Positions 35,668 to 44,993 are shown, numbered from the stretch's first letter. The stretch is 64,000 nt of DNA from Rhodanobacter sp. C01 (GCF_002001045.1 NZ_MUNR01000004.1:1-64000); one strand, 5' to 3'. Notes: a model not told the origin generated them from the sequence alone. Translations and numbers: made by a program.

Positions 35668-36339
35668 TCAAGGGCGAACCAAAACATTAGCGGTATAGCT
35701 CTCGATTACCAGACTGAAAGGCTGATTGTCCTGCGTATACAGCAGCGCACGGTGCTGCAATACATGCGCCGGAATCGCCAGCAGCTTGTCGCTGGATGGC
35801 GGCAGCGCTGCACCGCTGTCCCAGCCATTAGGCAACGGCGACCACAACAACTCTGCTGAAAGCGTCTGGCGACGAAAATGCAGCGGCTGCACGACCTTGC
35901 CGAACGGCACGTCCGAGTTATCGAGTTGCTGATTCATCGCCGCAGTGAGCCGTGCCGGCACATACCAGTTATCCGCATCGGACAGCACCACATCACCACA
36001 AGCCAGCTGCACTCGCCGATAGCGCACCGGTCCATTCGGCCCAATGTCCAGCAGTGCACGTGCGCCTTCCGGCAACGGCTTGTCCGCACCCTGCACGCGA
36101 TGTGCCACGATCTTCGCTTCAGTGGCCAGATGATGCGTGCCGCACCAGTGTTCCAGCGTCGACGTCGCACTTGGATGACTCAGCAGATCGGCATTCAACG
36201 TCTGCAACTCCGCCAGCGCCTGCGTACGGGTGAACGGGGTATCCGGCCAGCTTGGCGCAGGCTCGCGGGCCACGACAGGCAATGCGCATAGCCATGTCAG
36301 CAGCACGATCGCACTGTTGCGCATCATCGATGGGCTCAT
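35668..36339 (-). CDS. secreted chorismate-lyase-like protein
   Basis: This protein of about 223 aa has a signal peptide (SAIVLLTWLCALPVVA). The domain shows the UbiC/UTRA-like order R-VQLACGDVVLSDADNWYVPARLT, then DVPFGKVV, LHFRRQTL, and IPAHVLQHRAL with FSLVIESYTANVL at the end. The fold is that of chorismate pyruvate-lyase, but secretion makes a role in ubiquinone synthesis doubtful. ATG 36339 has AAGGAACG upstream. Function is unknown; the fold call is moderately sure. Confidence 0.65.
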   Translation of the reverse strand: MSPSMMRNSAIVLLTWLCALPVVAREPAPSWPDTPFTRTQALAELQTLNADLLSHPSATSTLEHWCGTHHLATEAKIVAHRVQGADKPLPEGARALLDIGPNGPVRYRRVQLACGDVVLSDADNWYVPARLTAAMNQQLDNSDVPFGKVVQPLHFRRQTLSAELLWSPLPNGWDSGAALPPSSDKLLAIPAHVLQHRALLYTQDNQPFSLVIESYTANVLVRP

Positions 36340-36663
36340 GACGTTCCTTGCACAAGGATCGAATGCGAAGCCCACATGATAACGCAGTACCAGACTGCAT
36401 GGACCGCAGCAGATCAACCGTTGTCCGCGCATGGGGTGAAGGATAACCCACGGATTCTCCTTCCTTCACGGAAGCACCGATGAGTCGGAAATATGGTGAC
36501 TCGCACCGTTCCTTGAGGCGCTCGTAGTCGACCTCATAAACGCATGTGGCACGTTCTAGATGCCAAAGCATTGGCATCGCAACAACACCTCCGCGTCGAG
36601 CTAAAGTTATACCTAACCCTCCCTTCAAATGGGTCCGCCTGCGGAGGCCCGCTTGAAATGCCC

Positions 36664-37143
36664 ATGTCAGATCCAATCACACTCGTATCGGTAGAAAGCC
36701 AAGAGCAAGCCGCAACTGCACGCGAACTGTTTCTTGAGTACGCCACCGCGATCGGTGTGGATCTTGAGTATCAGGGGTTCGCCGCGGAGCTTGCTGCGTT
36801 GCCGTCACCTTACGTGCCACCTCACGGCACCCTGCTTATCGCCAGAATCAACGACGAGACGGCCGGCTGTATTGCCCTGCGGCGCCTTGACGAGCAAACG
36901 GGCGAGATGAAGCGCTTGTATGTAAGGCCTGCGTTTCGCAGTTGGGGGCTAGCCAAACGTCTCATTGGTGAGCTTGCCCAGACCGCTCGCCGCGCTGGCT
37001 ACACCACGCTCCGGCTGGATACGCTGCCCAGCATGACGGCGGCGCAAGGACTGTATCGTTCGCTTGGTTTTTCCGAGATCCCTGCGTACAACAGCGCCCA
37101 CTTGCCCGGCACCCGCTTCTATGAGCTGAGGCTTGACGTCTGA
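36664..37143 (+). CDS. GNAT-family N-acetyltransferase
   Basis: The 159-aa protein has the GNAT core: GCIALRRL, EMKRLYVRPAFRSWGLAKRLI (acetyl-CoA binding Q/R-x-x-G-x-A/G equivalent RSWGLA) and TLRLDTLPSMTAAQGLYRSLGF. ATG 36664 (MSDPITLV) is chosen over the open frame from 36544, whose first 40 codons do not look coding. The substrate is unknown. Confidence 0.8.
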   Translation: MSDPITLVSVESQEQAATARELFLEYATAIGVDLEYQGFAAELAALPSPYVPPHGTLLIARINDETAGCIALRRLDEQTGEMKRLYVRPAFRSWGLAKRLIGELAQTARRAGYTTLRLDTLPSMTAAQGLYRSLGFSEIPAYNSAHLPGTRFYELRLDV

Positions 37144-37200
37144 CCATTCCATCAAGCCGAACCACTTCGCGGGTCAGCTTGATTCAGGCGCTAGCGCAAC

Positions 37201-38676
37201 TCACAACCCCTTCGCCGCCTGCGCCACCGCGCGGAACAGCGCACGACCCTTGTTCATCGTCTCCTCCCACTCGGTGGCGGGATCGGAGTCATAGACAATG
37301 CCGGCACCCGCCTGCACGTGCAGGCGGCCGTCCTGGATCACTGCGGTGCGGATCGCGATGGCGGTGTCGGCGTCGCCCCACCAGCCGATCCAGCCGATCG
37401 CACCGGCGTAGATGTTGCGCTTGTACGGCTCCAGTTCCTGGATGATTTCCAGTGCACGGATCTTTGGTGCACCGCTGAGCGTGCCGGCGGGGAACGTGGC
37501 TTTCAGCACGTCCATGTAGCTGAGATTCGGCTTCGCGGTGCCCTGCACCTGCGAGACGATGTGCATCACGTGCGAGTAGCGTTCGATCGCGAACGAATCG
37601 CTGACTTCCACCGTACCGGTCTCGCTGATGCGGCCGATGTCGTTGCGGCCCAAATCGATCAGCATCACGTGCTCGGCGCGCTCCTTCGGATCGGCCAGCA
37701 GCTCGGCTTCCAGGGCCTGATCTTCCGCTTCCGTTGCACCACGCTTGCGCGTGCCGGCGAGCGGACGCACGACCACCTTGCCGTCCTTCAGACGCGCGAG
37801 GATTTCCGGCGAGGAACCGACGATCTGCGTGTCGCCGAGATCGACGAAGTACATGTATGGCGACGGATTCAGTGCGCGCAGTGCACGATACACGTCGACC
37901 GGCCGCGCGTTGAAGCCCACGCTGAGCCGTTGCGACGGCACGACCTGGAAGATGTCGCCGGCGCGGATGTATTCCTTCGCGCGCTCGACCATCGCCTCGA
38001 ATTCTTTCTTGGTGAACGAGGATTTGAAATCGCCCTCGTCCAGCGCGATCGATTGCGTGAGCTGCGGATACGAGGCGCCGCCCTGGCGCAGCCGGTAGAC
38101 CAGCGCATCCAGCCGGCGCTGCGCGGCGGCGTACGCCTGCGGCTCAGACGGATCGGCGTGCACGATCAGATACAGGCGTCCCTTGAGGTTGTCGAATACC
38201 GCGACTTCCTCGGCGAGCATCAACAGTACGTCCGGTGTGCCGAGTTCGTCGGCACGATCCCACTGCGCCAAACGTGGCTCGATATAGCCGATCGTCTCGA
38301 AGCCGAAGTAGCCGACCAGGCCACCGCTGAACGCAGGCAGCTGCGGCAGGCGCGGCACGTCGTACTGCTGGCGCAACTTCTCGATCTCGGCCAGCGGATC
38401 GTCGAGGTGGCGGCGCTCGGTGATCTCGCCGGAGTCCTCCACTTCCAGCTCGTGACCGCGCAGGCGATATACGCGCTTCGCCGGCAGGCCGATGATCGAA
38501 TAGCGCCCCCAGGTGGCGCCGCCCTCGACCGATTCGAACAGGAAGGTGTACGGGCCATCAGCCAGTTTCAGGTACACCGACAGCGGCGTGTCGAGGTCGG
38601 AAAACACCTCGCGCACCAGCGGGATGCGCGTATGCCCCTGGGCAACCAGCGCGTCGAATTCGTCTCGGGAGATCAC
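37201..38676 (-). CDS. trpE: anthranilate synthase component I
   Basis: TrpE converts chorismate with ammonia from TrpG to anthranilate, the first step of tryptophan synthesis. The 491-aa protein has the N-terminal regulatory region with the Trp-binding LLESxExxxxxGRYS variant (LFESVEGGATWGRYSI). The C-terminal chorismate-binding core has GDIFQVVPSQR, PSPYMYF, GSSPE, PLAGTRKRG and GTLSGAPKIRA. I use GTG 38676 (VISRDEF) by comparison with family starts; an in-frame GTG at 38700 would add 8 residues. No trpG neighbour is seen here. Feedback inhibition by tryptophan is expected. Confidence 0.93.
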   Translation of the reverse strand: MISRDEFDALVAQGHTRIPLVREVFSDLDTPLSVYLKLADGPYTFLFESVEGGATWGRYSIIGLPAKRVYRLRGHELEVEDSGEITERRHLDDPLAEIEKLRQQYDVPRLPQLPAFSGGLVGYFGFETIGYIEPRLAQWDRADELGTPDVLLMLAEEVAVFDNLKGRLYLIVHADPSEPQAYAAAQRRLDALVYRLRQGGASYPQLTQSIALDEGDFKSSFTKKEFEAMVERAKEYIRAGDIFQVVPSQRLSVGFNARPVDVYRALRALNPSPYMYFVDLGDTQIVGSSPEILARLKDGKVVVRPLAGTRKRGATEAEDQALEAELLADPKERAEHVMLIDLGRNDIGRISETGTVEVSDSFAIERYSHVMHIVSQVQGTAKPNLSYMDVLKATFPAGTLSGAPKIRALEIIQELEPYKRNIYAGAIGWIGWWGDADTAIAIRTAVIQDGRLHVQAGAGIVYDSDPATEWEETMNKGRALFRAVAQAAKGL

Positions 38677-38973
38677 GGTGCAGATCCACGGATGGGGCAC
38701 ATCAAGATATCAGCCCGCGTCTCCGCGAGCACGTTCCCCTGCACCCGCTTGTCCGGTGGCGACCGCCGCACTACTCTCATTGAGGGGGGCCAGGTCAAGG
38801 CAGCAGCACGATTGCGTCGGACGATTTGCAGTACACCGACCACGCTGCCAGCGTGCGCGGGAAGGACTGCGGATCCTGCCGTTTGCCGATGCACCAGCTC
38901 CAAGGCGAGTCCGCAGATGCCTGCCGCAGGGCGGGTGCTGTGCAAATGCATGCCGATCTTCAGGGGATTCAAC

Positions 38974-40164
38974 GTGACTGACAGTGACCAGATATGGATT
39001 GGCCAGAATGGCGAGAAGTACGGCCCATACAGTGCGGCCAACATTCGCCAGTGGCTGAAGGAAGGCAAGCTCGCCGCGGATGCGCTGGCCTGGCGCGATG
39101 GCATGGCCGGCTGGGTTCCGCTGACCAGCCTGTTTCCCGCAGAGGCCGGCGACGCGCCAACGCCGCCGCCACTGACGGCCAGCCAGGCTCCACCACCGAT
39201 AACGGGTGGCCGCCCGGCGACCTGGATCGAGTCGTTTTCGGCGCAACGGGATGAGTCCCGGGCCAATGCTGAAAATGCTCGCGCCACCATGCCCATGCCA
39301 CCGTCGTTGCACTGGGGTCTGGTCTGGCTGTTCGCCGTGCTCACATTGGGAATCTTCGGCCTCATATGGCCGTTCATCCAGGCCAACTGGGTACGCAAGA
39401 TCAATGATCGAAGCCACGCCACGCTGCTGCTTGGCCTCGCCATCGGCGCCTTTGTCATCGGCTACGGGCTCTATTTCGCCGGCCTCGCATCGATGACCAG
39501 CGGCGGTGGCGGCACGGCCGGGCTTGGCGGGTTGCTGGCACTGGCTGGCTGGGTGCTTTACCTGGTGGCCTATTTCTCGATGGCCGGCTCGATGCGCGAC
39601 AAGCTCGCCAGCCGGGAGCTGCCGCTGGAAATCGGCGGCGTCACCCTGTTTTTCTTCACCATGTATTACCTGCAGGCCCAGCTGAGCTGGCTTGCCCGCT
39701 GGAAGCGCACCGGCCAGACCACGCCCAGGCCATCGAAGGGCGTCTTCTGGGCGATTTTCTGCCTGGTGCCCTTCGTGTTCGCGATCCTCGCGGCGATTGC
39801 CATTCCCGCGTACCAGGAATACATCATCCGCGCCCAGGTTTCCGAAGGCCTGGTGCTGGCCGATGGCGCGAAGACGGCCGTGGCCGAGTACTACGCGAAC
39901 CGGCAGTCCATGCCATCGGACAACACATCTGCCGGTCTGGCACAGAGCACCTCGATTGCGGGAAAGTACGTCTCGAGCGTGGATGTATCGGATGGCAAGA
40001 TCACGATCGCATTCGATACGCTTCCTGCAAACGTCATGATCCGCAATGACGTGCTGGTGCTGTATCCATCGCCGGACAGCCAGGGCGGAATCCACTGGCG
40101 CTGTGGCGGCCCGGAAACCACCGTACCGCAGAGGTACCTGCCCATCGCCTGCCGCGGCCAATAG
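38974..40164 (+). CDS. GYF-domain membrane protein with type IV pilin-like C-terminus
   Basis: This 396-aa protein begins with a GYF_2/DUF4339 domain (WIGQNGEKYGPYSAANIRQWLKEG, residues 6-50) followed by a Pro-rich linker. Next come about four transmembrane helices (115-260). At about 270-290 a hydrophobic stretch FAILAAIAIPAYQEYIIRAQ looks exactly like a mature type IV pilin N-terminal helix, and the last 110 residues resemble a pilin head with a C-terminal Cys pair. GTG 38974 has AGGGGA at 7 bases. Such fusions probably stay in the inner membrane and may sense or cap pilus biogenesis; this is inference. Confidence 0.7.
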   Translation: MTDSDQIWIGQNGEKYGPYSAANIRQWLKEGKLAADALAWRDGMAGWVPLTSLFPAEAGDAPTPPPLTASQAPPPITGGRPATWIESFSAQRDESRANAENARATMPMPPSLHWGLVWLFAVLTLGIFGLIWPFIQANWVRKINDRSHATLLLGLAIGAFVIGYGLYFAGLASMTSGGGGTAGLGGLLALAGWVLYLVAYFSMAGSMRDKLASRELPLEIGGVTLFFFTMYYLQAQLSWLARWKRTGQTTPRPSKGVFWAIFCLVPFVFAILAAIAIPAYQEYIIRAQVSEGLVLADGAKTAVAEYYANRQSMPSDNTSAGLAQSTSIAGKYVSSVDVSDGKITIAFDTLPANVMIRNDVLVLYPSPDSQGGIHWRCGGPETTVPQRYLPIACRGQ

Positions 40165-40209
40165 ACAACGCCGTTGCCGATACGGGCCGCGGATGCGGCA
40201 GCCGCGGTG

Positions 40210-42252
40210 TCAGCCGCTCAGCCGCTGCCGCGGCATGCCGTGCAGTTGCAGGGTGAAAGCCACGCCGCTGCCGTCGTCGAGGTTGCGCGCCGATGCCACG
40301 CCACCGTGGCGCTCGGCCACCAGCCGCACCACGTAAAGGCCCAGGCCAAGGTGTGGTGCATCGCCGGGCGTGGCCTTGTCGCGCAGGCTGACCAGCGAGT
40401 CGAACAACCGTCCCTGCATCGCTTCTGGCAATAGCGGCCCCTGGTTGGCCAACTCGATCTCGGCGCCCGTTTCAATTGCACGCAGACCCAGCCGCAGCCA
40501 GCCCTGCTCGGGCGTGAACGACAACGCATTGTCGAGCAGCTTGTCCAGCGCCTGCGCGATCAGCTCCGGCGCGCAGTGAAGATGCAGGGGAGCCTCCGGC
40601 AGCATGCAATCGAGCCGGCGCGCACCGATCAATGGACGGTATGCATCGGCACAACCACGCACCACATCACGCAGGTCGACGTCCTCGGGTTCTGCCGCCA
40701 TGATCGAGCGCTCCATCCGGCTCGACTCGCTCATCGCGCGCACCAGCGTGCCGAGCCGTGACACGCCGTCGCGGGCACGCGCGAGATAGGGCTGCGCCTC
40801 AAGCGGCAGCGCCCCCCGCTCCTGCAATGCATGTTCGAGGTTGTCCAGTGACGATTTGACGATCGCCAGCGGCGTATTGAGTTCGTGCGAGAGTTTCGAG
40901 GCCAGCGTGCGCAGGTAGTCGGTATAGCCGCCAACCACCTCGAACAGTCGCTCGAAGCTGCGCGCCAGATCGCCGATCTCGTCGGTGGCATCGGTCATCG
41001 GGAAGCGGCCCTGTTCGAACAGGCCATCCAGACGTCCATCGTTGAGCTGCGCACGCTCCGCCGCATTGCGCAGACGACCCAGCCGCAGGCTGAGCCGGGT
41101 CGCGAACGCCAGCAGGATGCCTCCGGCCACCAGAAGCACGCCGAAGCTCGTCAGCAGCAGGCCGAGCAGCGCGCGGTTGGCCAGCAGCGGCACGGTGCGG
41201 CTGGCCTGCTCCAGCAGCAGCACGCCGTCGACCTTGCCGGCATGCTCGATCGGCACGGCAGCCGCCAGCACCACGCTGCCGCGCTCCTCGCCGCTGCGCC
41301 AGACACTGACTGGCTTGCCGGTGCTCGCCGTACTGACCTCGCGGGTGTCCAGCCGCGGCACATCCTGCGCCCACAGGTTGGCATCCTCCAGCCGGGTCGC
41401 CAGCAGCGAACGATAGATCAGCGAAGCGAACCAGCCTGGCTGGCCATCGCTGCCGGGTGCCGTATCGAGACGGCCGCTGTGCGCGAGCAGCCAGCCTTGC
41501 GCTGACAGCACGCGCGCCTGCACCCGGTCGGGCACAAGTTTTGCCAGCTCATCGGAAAGCGTGCCGGAGAACTGCAGCAACGGACGGGTATCGGAAGCCA
41601 TTGGATCGCCGCCCGTGCTGGCGTCATATACACCCACGCCAAGCGCGGACAACGCAAGGCTGCGCGACAGGCGCAGCTCGACCCGGTAACCGCTGCCATC
41701 CTCCTGCCACTGCGCGGTGATCAGATCGGGCAGGCCGGCGACCGCCGGATCCAGCGGCCGCGCCGTCAGCGGTCCCGGTGCCGCACTGGCCAGAAGATAA
41801 CGGCGCTGCCCGGCAGCACTGGCCAGCGTCAGGATCAGGTGATCGGCCGCCAACGCATTCGCGTCGTCGCCATCGGCGCGGGTGCGCCGCGTATCCGGCA
41901 CGTCCACATACAGGTACAACCCGTTGTCGTCCTCGGCCAGCAGCAGTTTGCCCCGCTGGCTCGATGATTGAATCAGCGGCTGGCTCCACGGCGTCAGCGG
42001 CGCCCAGTCGTCACCGTAACCATCGACCGTGATCTGGTTTGGCGCCTGCTGTACATACCAGCCCTTGCCCTGCTCCGGTGCCACTGCCCCGGTCACCACC
42101 AGGCTGCGTGCCACCGCGCGCGCCGACGCCAGCAAGGCCTGTGCCTGACCTTCGCGCAACAACGTCTCCATCTGGCGCACATACAACCAGCCCGCGATCG
42201 GCAGGGCCAGCGTGCACAGGGCCACCAGCAGCAGCTTGCGGCGCAGGGTCAT
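40210..42252 (-). CDS. sensor histidine kinase, dedicated-sortase-type (PdsS-like)
   Basis: The 680-aa kinase has a transmembrane helix at 5-22, a large periplasmic sensor region (about 60-370, CBM9-like in its first half), and a second helix at 373-395. A HAMP linker follows, then the HisKA box SHELNTPLAIV (phospho-acceptor His) and an ATPase domain with DNALSFTPEQG and GLGLYVV. Together with the OmpR-type regulator two genes upstream it resembles the proteobacterial dedicated sortase system pair, although no sortase is present. The signal is unknown. Confidence 0.8.
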   Translation of the reverse strand: MTLRRKLLLVALCTLALPIAGWLYVRQMETLLREGQAQALLASARAVARSLVVTGAVAPEQGKGWYVQQAPNQITVDGYGDDWAPLTPWSQPLIQSSSQRGKLLLAEDDNGLYLYVDVPDTRRTRADGDDANALAADHLILTLASAAGQRRYLLASAAPGPLTARPLDPAVAGLPDLITAQWQEDGSGYRVELRLSRSLALSALGVGVYDASTGGDPMASDTRPLLQFSGTLSDELAKLVPDRVQARVLSAQGWLLAHSGRLDTAPGSDGQPGWFASLIYRSLLATRLEDANLWAQDVPRLDTREVSTASTGKPVSVWRSGEERGSVVLAAAVPIEHAGKVDGVLLLEQASRTVPLLANRALLGLLLTSFGVLLVAGGILLAFATRLSLRLGRLRNAAERAQLNDGRLDGLFEQGRFPMTDATDEIGDLARSFERLFEVVGGYTDYLRTLASKLSHELNTPLAIVKSSLDNLEHALQERGALPLEAQPYLARARDGVSRLGTLVRAMSESSRMERSIMAAEPEDVDLRDVVRGCADAYRPLIGARRLDCMLPEAPLHLHCAPELIAQALDKLLDNALSFTPEQGWLRLGLRAIETGAEIELANQGPLLPEAMQGRLFDSLVSLRDKATPGDAPHLGLGLYVVRLVAERHGGVASARNLDDGSGVAFTLQLHGMPRQRLSG

Positions 42253-42284
42253 CGTGCAGCCACGGAGATCATCGAGGCACCCGG

Positions 42285-42887
42285 TCAGTGACCAGGCGCG
42301 GTCGATGTCGCTGTCGACGCCATATCACGCAGGTAACGCGAGGCCACCACGACCCGCATGAAATCGTCGAGCAGCGGGCGCCGCAAGGGATCGGCATCGT
42401 CGAAGGTCATCGACCAGCTCAGGCGGACGCCACTCTCCTTGCCCGGATCGCAGAACACCACCACGTCATCGACATGGTCGCTACCCTGATAGACCGTTGC
42501 CTCGCACGGCATGCCGCGATGCTGCACGGTGAAACCCGTCACCTTCGCGGACGGGTCGGTCTGCAGGAAATGCTTGCGGTCCGCCTGCACCTCGTCCGTC
42601 AGGGTAGGCAATTTGCGCGGCGACACGTTGAGCACCATCACCCGCTGCGGCTTGCCGGTCCATTCGCCCTGATAAAGCACCGCATCGACGCCGATCGCCT
42701 TGGCGTACATGCAGCAGTCACGCGTCCAGCCGGCCGGTGATGCCACGGCAATCGCCCACGCCGGCGCATCGCCGTCGCGTGCACCATGCGCCAGCACATT
42801 GTCGGTAGGCATCGACGCCTGCACCTGCAGCGCAAAGGCAAACAGGGCCACCACCCAAACCAGACACCGCATCACGGCGCTCCTCAT
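42285..42887 (-). CDS. small secreted protein between regulator and kinase
   Basis: This protein of about 200 aa has a signal peptide (CLVWVVALFAFALQVQA). The mature part has two Cys near the start (DCCMYAKA) and C-EATVYQG, then a C-terminal helix. Its ATG overlaps the response-regulator stop (TGATG), so it is coupled to the two-component operon. It may deliver a ligand to, or modulate, the kinase sensor domain. I do not recognise a family. Confidence 0.6.
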   Translation of the reverse strand: MRSAVMRCLVWVVALFAFALQVQASMPTDNVLAHGARDGDAPAWAIAVASPAGWTRDCCMYAKAIGVDAVLYQGEWTGKPQRVMVLNVSPRKLPTLTDEVQADRKHFLQTDPSAKVTGFTVQHRGMPCEATVYQGSDHVDDVVVFCDPGKESGVRLSWSMTFDDADPLRRPLLDDFMRVVVASRYLRDMASTATSTAPGH

Positions 42888-43576
42888 CAGGGCCGCCACC
42901 GGTAGCCGACACCATGCACCGTCTCGATCGCGTCGAACTCCGGCGCCACCGCGATGAACTTCTTGCGGATGCGCTTGATGTGCGAGGTGACGGTGGCATC
43001 GTCGACGACGAGTTCGGCCTCGCGCATCAGCTGGTCGCGGTTCTTCACGTGGCCGGGGAAGCGGATCAGGGTGTGCACCATCCAGAACTCGGTGACGGTG
43101 AGTGGAACCTCCTCGCCTTTCCAGCTGATCCGCATGCGCTCGGATTCCATCTTCAGCGCGCCATGCTCGATCACCGTCTCGCTGGAAGCTGGCGCCTTGA
43201 GCGACTCGATCCGGCGGAACAGCGCGGCGATGCGCGCAGCGAGCTGATGCAGGCTGGTGTCCTTGCTGAGGTAATCGTCGGCACCCAGACGCAGGCCGGA
43301 GATCACGTCGAAATCCGAATCGCGCGCGGTGAGAAAGATGATCGGCAACGTGGCTGACTTCGCCCGAAGTTCGCGGCACAGGTCGAAGCCGCCCTCGGGC
43401 TCGTCGCCGAGACCGATGTCGATGATCACCAGTTCCGGCAAGCGCATGGCGAACGCGCTGGAGGCTTCCTGTCGCGAGCCGTAACCACGTGCGTCGTAGC
43501 CGAAGCGGTTCAGCGCCTCGACGTAGTTGGCGCGGATCAGCGGCTCGTCCTCGACGATGGCAATGCTGCGGCCCAT
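42887..43576 (-). CDS. OmpR-family response regulator, dedicated-sortase-type (PdsR-like)
   Basis: This 229-aa regulator has a receiver domain with IVEDEP acidic pocket, phospho-acceptor Asp in LVIIDIGLGDE, the conserved Thr in FLTARD and Lys in DYLSKD. A winged-helix DNA-binding domain ends HGVGYRWRP. The motif GGFDLCRELRAKSATLPIIFLTARDSDF is split here for length, but its order is as in the dedicated-sortase regulators. It heads the operon with the small secreted protein and the kinase. Confidence 0.85.
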   Translation of the reverse strand: MGRSIAIVEDEPLIRANYVEALNRFGYDARGYGSRQEASSAFAMRLPELVIIDIGLGDEPEGGFDLCRELRAKSATLPIIFLTARDSDFDVISGLRLGADDYLSKDTSLHQLAARIAALFRRIESLKAPASSETVIEHGALKMESERMRISWKGEEVPLTVTEFWMVHTLIRFPGHVKNRDQLMREAELVVDDATVTSHIKRIRKKFIAVAPEFDAIETVHGVGYRWRP

Positions 43577-43753
43577 GGTGTACTCCCTGATGATGTGCGC
43601 GCAGCGTGCTATGCGCAGCGCCACTGCGCAAGCCATATGGCATCGGTGCCCGCGTTTTGCCACAAGCCAGCGGCAAGCCGGCCCGATTGCGACGGCGCCA
43701 GCGCCTTCCCCGGATGTTTGATGTGAACCATGCACCACGCATGGAGCCGAACG

Positions 43754-43873
43754 ATGTCGAAAGCCGAATCCACCGAACGCGATCCGAACGCGGAACTGCG
43801 CAGCTTCGAACCCTTGCGGGTGACCCTGGCGCTGGGCGCCCTGTTGCTCGGCCTGATCCTCGGCATCCACTGA
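43754..43873 (+). CDS. 39-aa single-helix membrane protein
   Basis: ATG 43754 has GGAG seven bases upstream. The protein has a charged cytoplasmic head (MSKAESTERDPNAELRSF) and one clean transmembrane helix (LRVTLALGALLLGLILG) ending IH. The composition is that of a true small membrane protein. It is divergent from the two-component operon and is followed by RNA hairpins. Function unknown. Confidence 0.6.
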   Translation: MSKAESTERDPNAELRSFEPLRVTLALGALLLGLILGIH

Positions 43874-43933
43874 ATCGGTGTTGGTACCATGCAGACGAAC
43901 ATTTTCAGATTTTCAGCCGTGGAAGGCATGAGT

Positions 43934-43965
43934 GCGTCCGGCGCGAAGGGAGTCGCGCCGGACGC
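43934..43965. other. strong hairpin downstream of the small membrane protein
   Basis: GCGTCCGGCGCGA and TCGCGCCGGACGC form a perfect 13-bp stem around a 6-base loop. No T run follows. It could be an RNA structure of the transcript that ends at 44073. Confidence 0.6.
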
Positions 43966-44047
43966 GGGGCAGGCAGAGCCTGATCCCGATTGGCAACCCA
44001 TCTAGCCCGCGCGACACCAGCATTCCGTCCGACATGGTGGTTCCTTT

Positions 44048-44073
44048 CCCCTCTCTGCGAGGGGATTTTTTTT
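44048..44073 (+). terminator. Rho-independent terminator
   Basis: CCCCTC, TCTGC loop, GAGGGG, then ATTTTTTTTC: a short stem with an eight-T tail in the plus direction. It would end the transcript of the 39-aa gene and the hairpin at 43934. Confidence 0.8.
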
Positions 44074-44099
44074 CGAGCCTGACGATCTCGGACCACCGG

Positions 44100-44314
44100 T
44101 TCAGCTTGTTCATGAATTGCCGGGAACCAAACGCAACCAGCCCGGTCAGAACTACTGATTGGTGCCAGTTCCATTTGCCGTGGAATGTGCCGATGCGACC
44201 GTGACCCCTCCCTCCGATGCGGTCGTATCGGCACGCACCAGTCCATGGTGTTTCCTCTCACGTCATCCGACGACGTTTATCCCGGCGCATCGATCTCCTG
44301 CGCCGGGATTTTTG
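44100..44314 (+). ncRNA. candidate small RNA with C-rich loop and terminator
   Basis: No ORF is present, but three successive hairpins are. TTCCA/TGGAA lies at 44169-44185. A 15-bp stem with one mismatch (GTGCCGATGCGACCG with CGGTCGTATCGGCAC, 44187-44234) carries a C-rich loop (ACCCCTCCCTCC). A terminator ATCCCGGCGCA/TGCGCCGGGAT followed by TTTTT lies at 44279-44314. C-rich loops are typical of regulatory RNAs such as Xanthomonas sX13. The 5' end is not determined. A second copy of the trailing CATGGTG-TTTCCT motif precedes the terminator at 44048, hinting at two related RNAs. Confidence 0.4.
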
Positions 44315-44324
44315 TGGCTGATGC

Positions 44325-44993
44325 TCAGCCGATCGCCTTGCGCATGGCGGCGATCTCGGCGCGGTAATCCTTCGCATGGAAGATCGCCGAACCGGCGACG
44401 AAGGTGTCGGCACCGGCGGCGGCAATCGCACCGATGTTTTCGGCAGTGACGCCACCGTCCACTTCCAGCCGGATCGAGCGACCGCTGGCCTCGATGCGCT
44501 GGCGTGCCCGGCGCAGTTTTTCCAGCGTGCCGGAAATGAACTTCTGGCCGCCGAAGCCGGGGTTGACCGACATGATCAGGATCAGATCGAGCTTGTCCAT
44601 CACGTAGTCGAGGTAATCCAGCGGCGTGGCCGGATTGAACACAAGCCCGGCCTGGCAGCCCGATTCCTTGATCAGACCAAGCGTGCGGTCGATATGCTCG
44701 CTCGCTTCCGGATGGAAACTGATCAGGCTGGCGCCAGCCTTGGCGAAGTCCGGCACGATGCGATCGACCGGCTTGACCATCAGGTGCACGTCGATCGGCG
44801 CAGTGATGCCATAACCGCGCAGCGACTGCAGCACCATCGGGCCGATCGTGAGATTCGGCACGTAATGGTTGTCCATCACGTCGAAATGCACCCAGTCGGC
44901 ACCGGCAGCCAACGCTGCGGCGGTGTCTTCGCCCAGTCGTGCGAAATCGGCGGCGAGGATGGATGGGGCGATGATCGGGGTTTGCTTGCTCAT
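44325..44993 (-). CDS. rpe: ribulose-phosphate 3-epimerase
   Basis: Rpe interconverts ribulose-5-phosphate and xylulose-5-phosphate in the pentose phosphate pathway. The 222-aa TIM barrel shows [26 protein letters not shown] (metal/base Asp), [25 protein letters not shown] and LEVDGGV (second catalytic Asp) in order. Length is standard. It is transcribed toward the candidate small RNA and ends at the shared hairpin. Confidence 0.96.
   Translation of the reverse strand: MSKQTPIIAPSILAADFARLGEDTAAALAAGADWVHFDVMDNHYVPNLTIGPMVLQSLRGYGITAPIDVHLMVKPVDRIVPDFAKAGASLISFHPEASEHIDRTLGLIKESGCQAGLVFNPATPLDYLDYVMDKLDLILIMSVNPGFGGQKFISGTLEKLRRARQRIEASGRSIRLEVDGGVTAENIGAIAAAGADTFVAGSAIFHAKDYRAEIAAMRKAIG

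Noticed and set aside
37318-38973. Long plus-strand open frame running through the trpE region into the GYF gene
   Set aside because: It is antisense to the strong trpE gene, with composition dictated by the other strand. Coding starts only at GTG 38974, which has its own ribosome-binding site.
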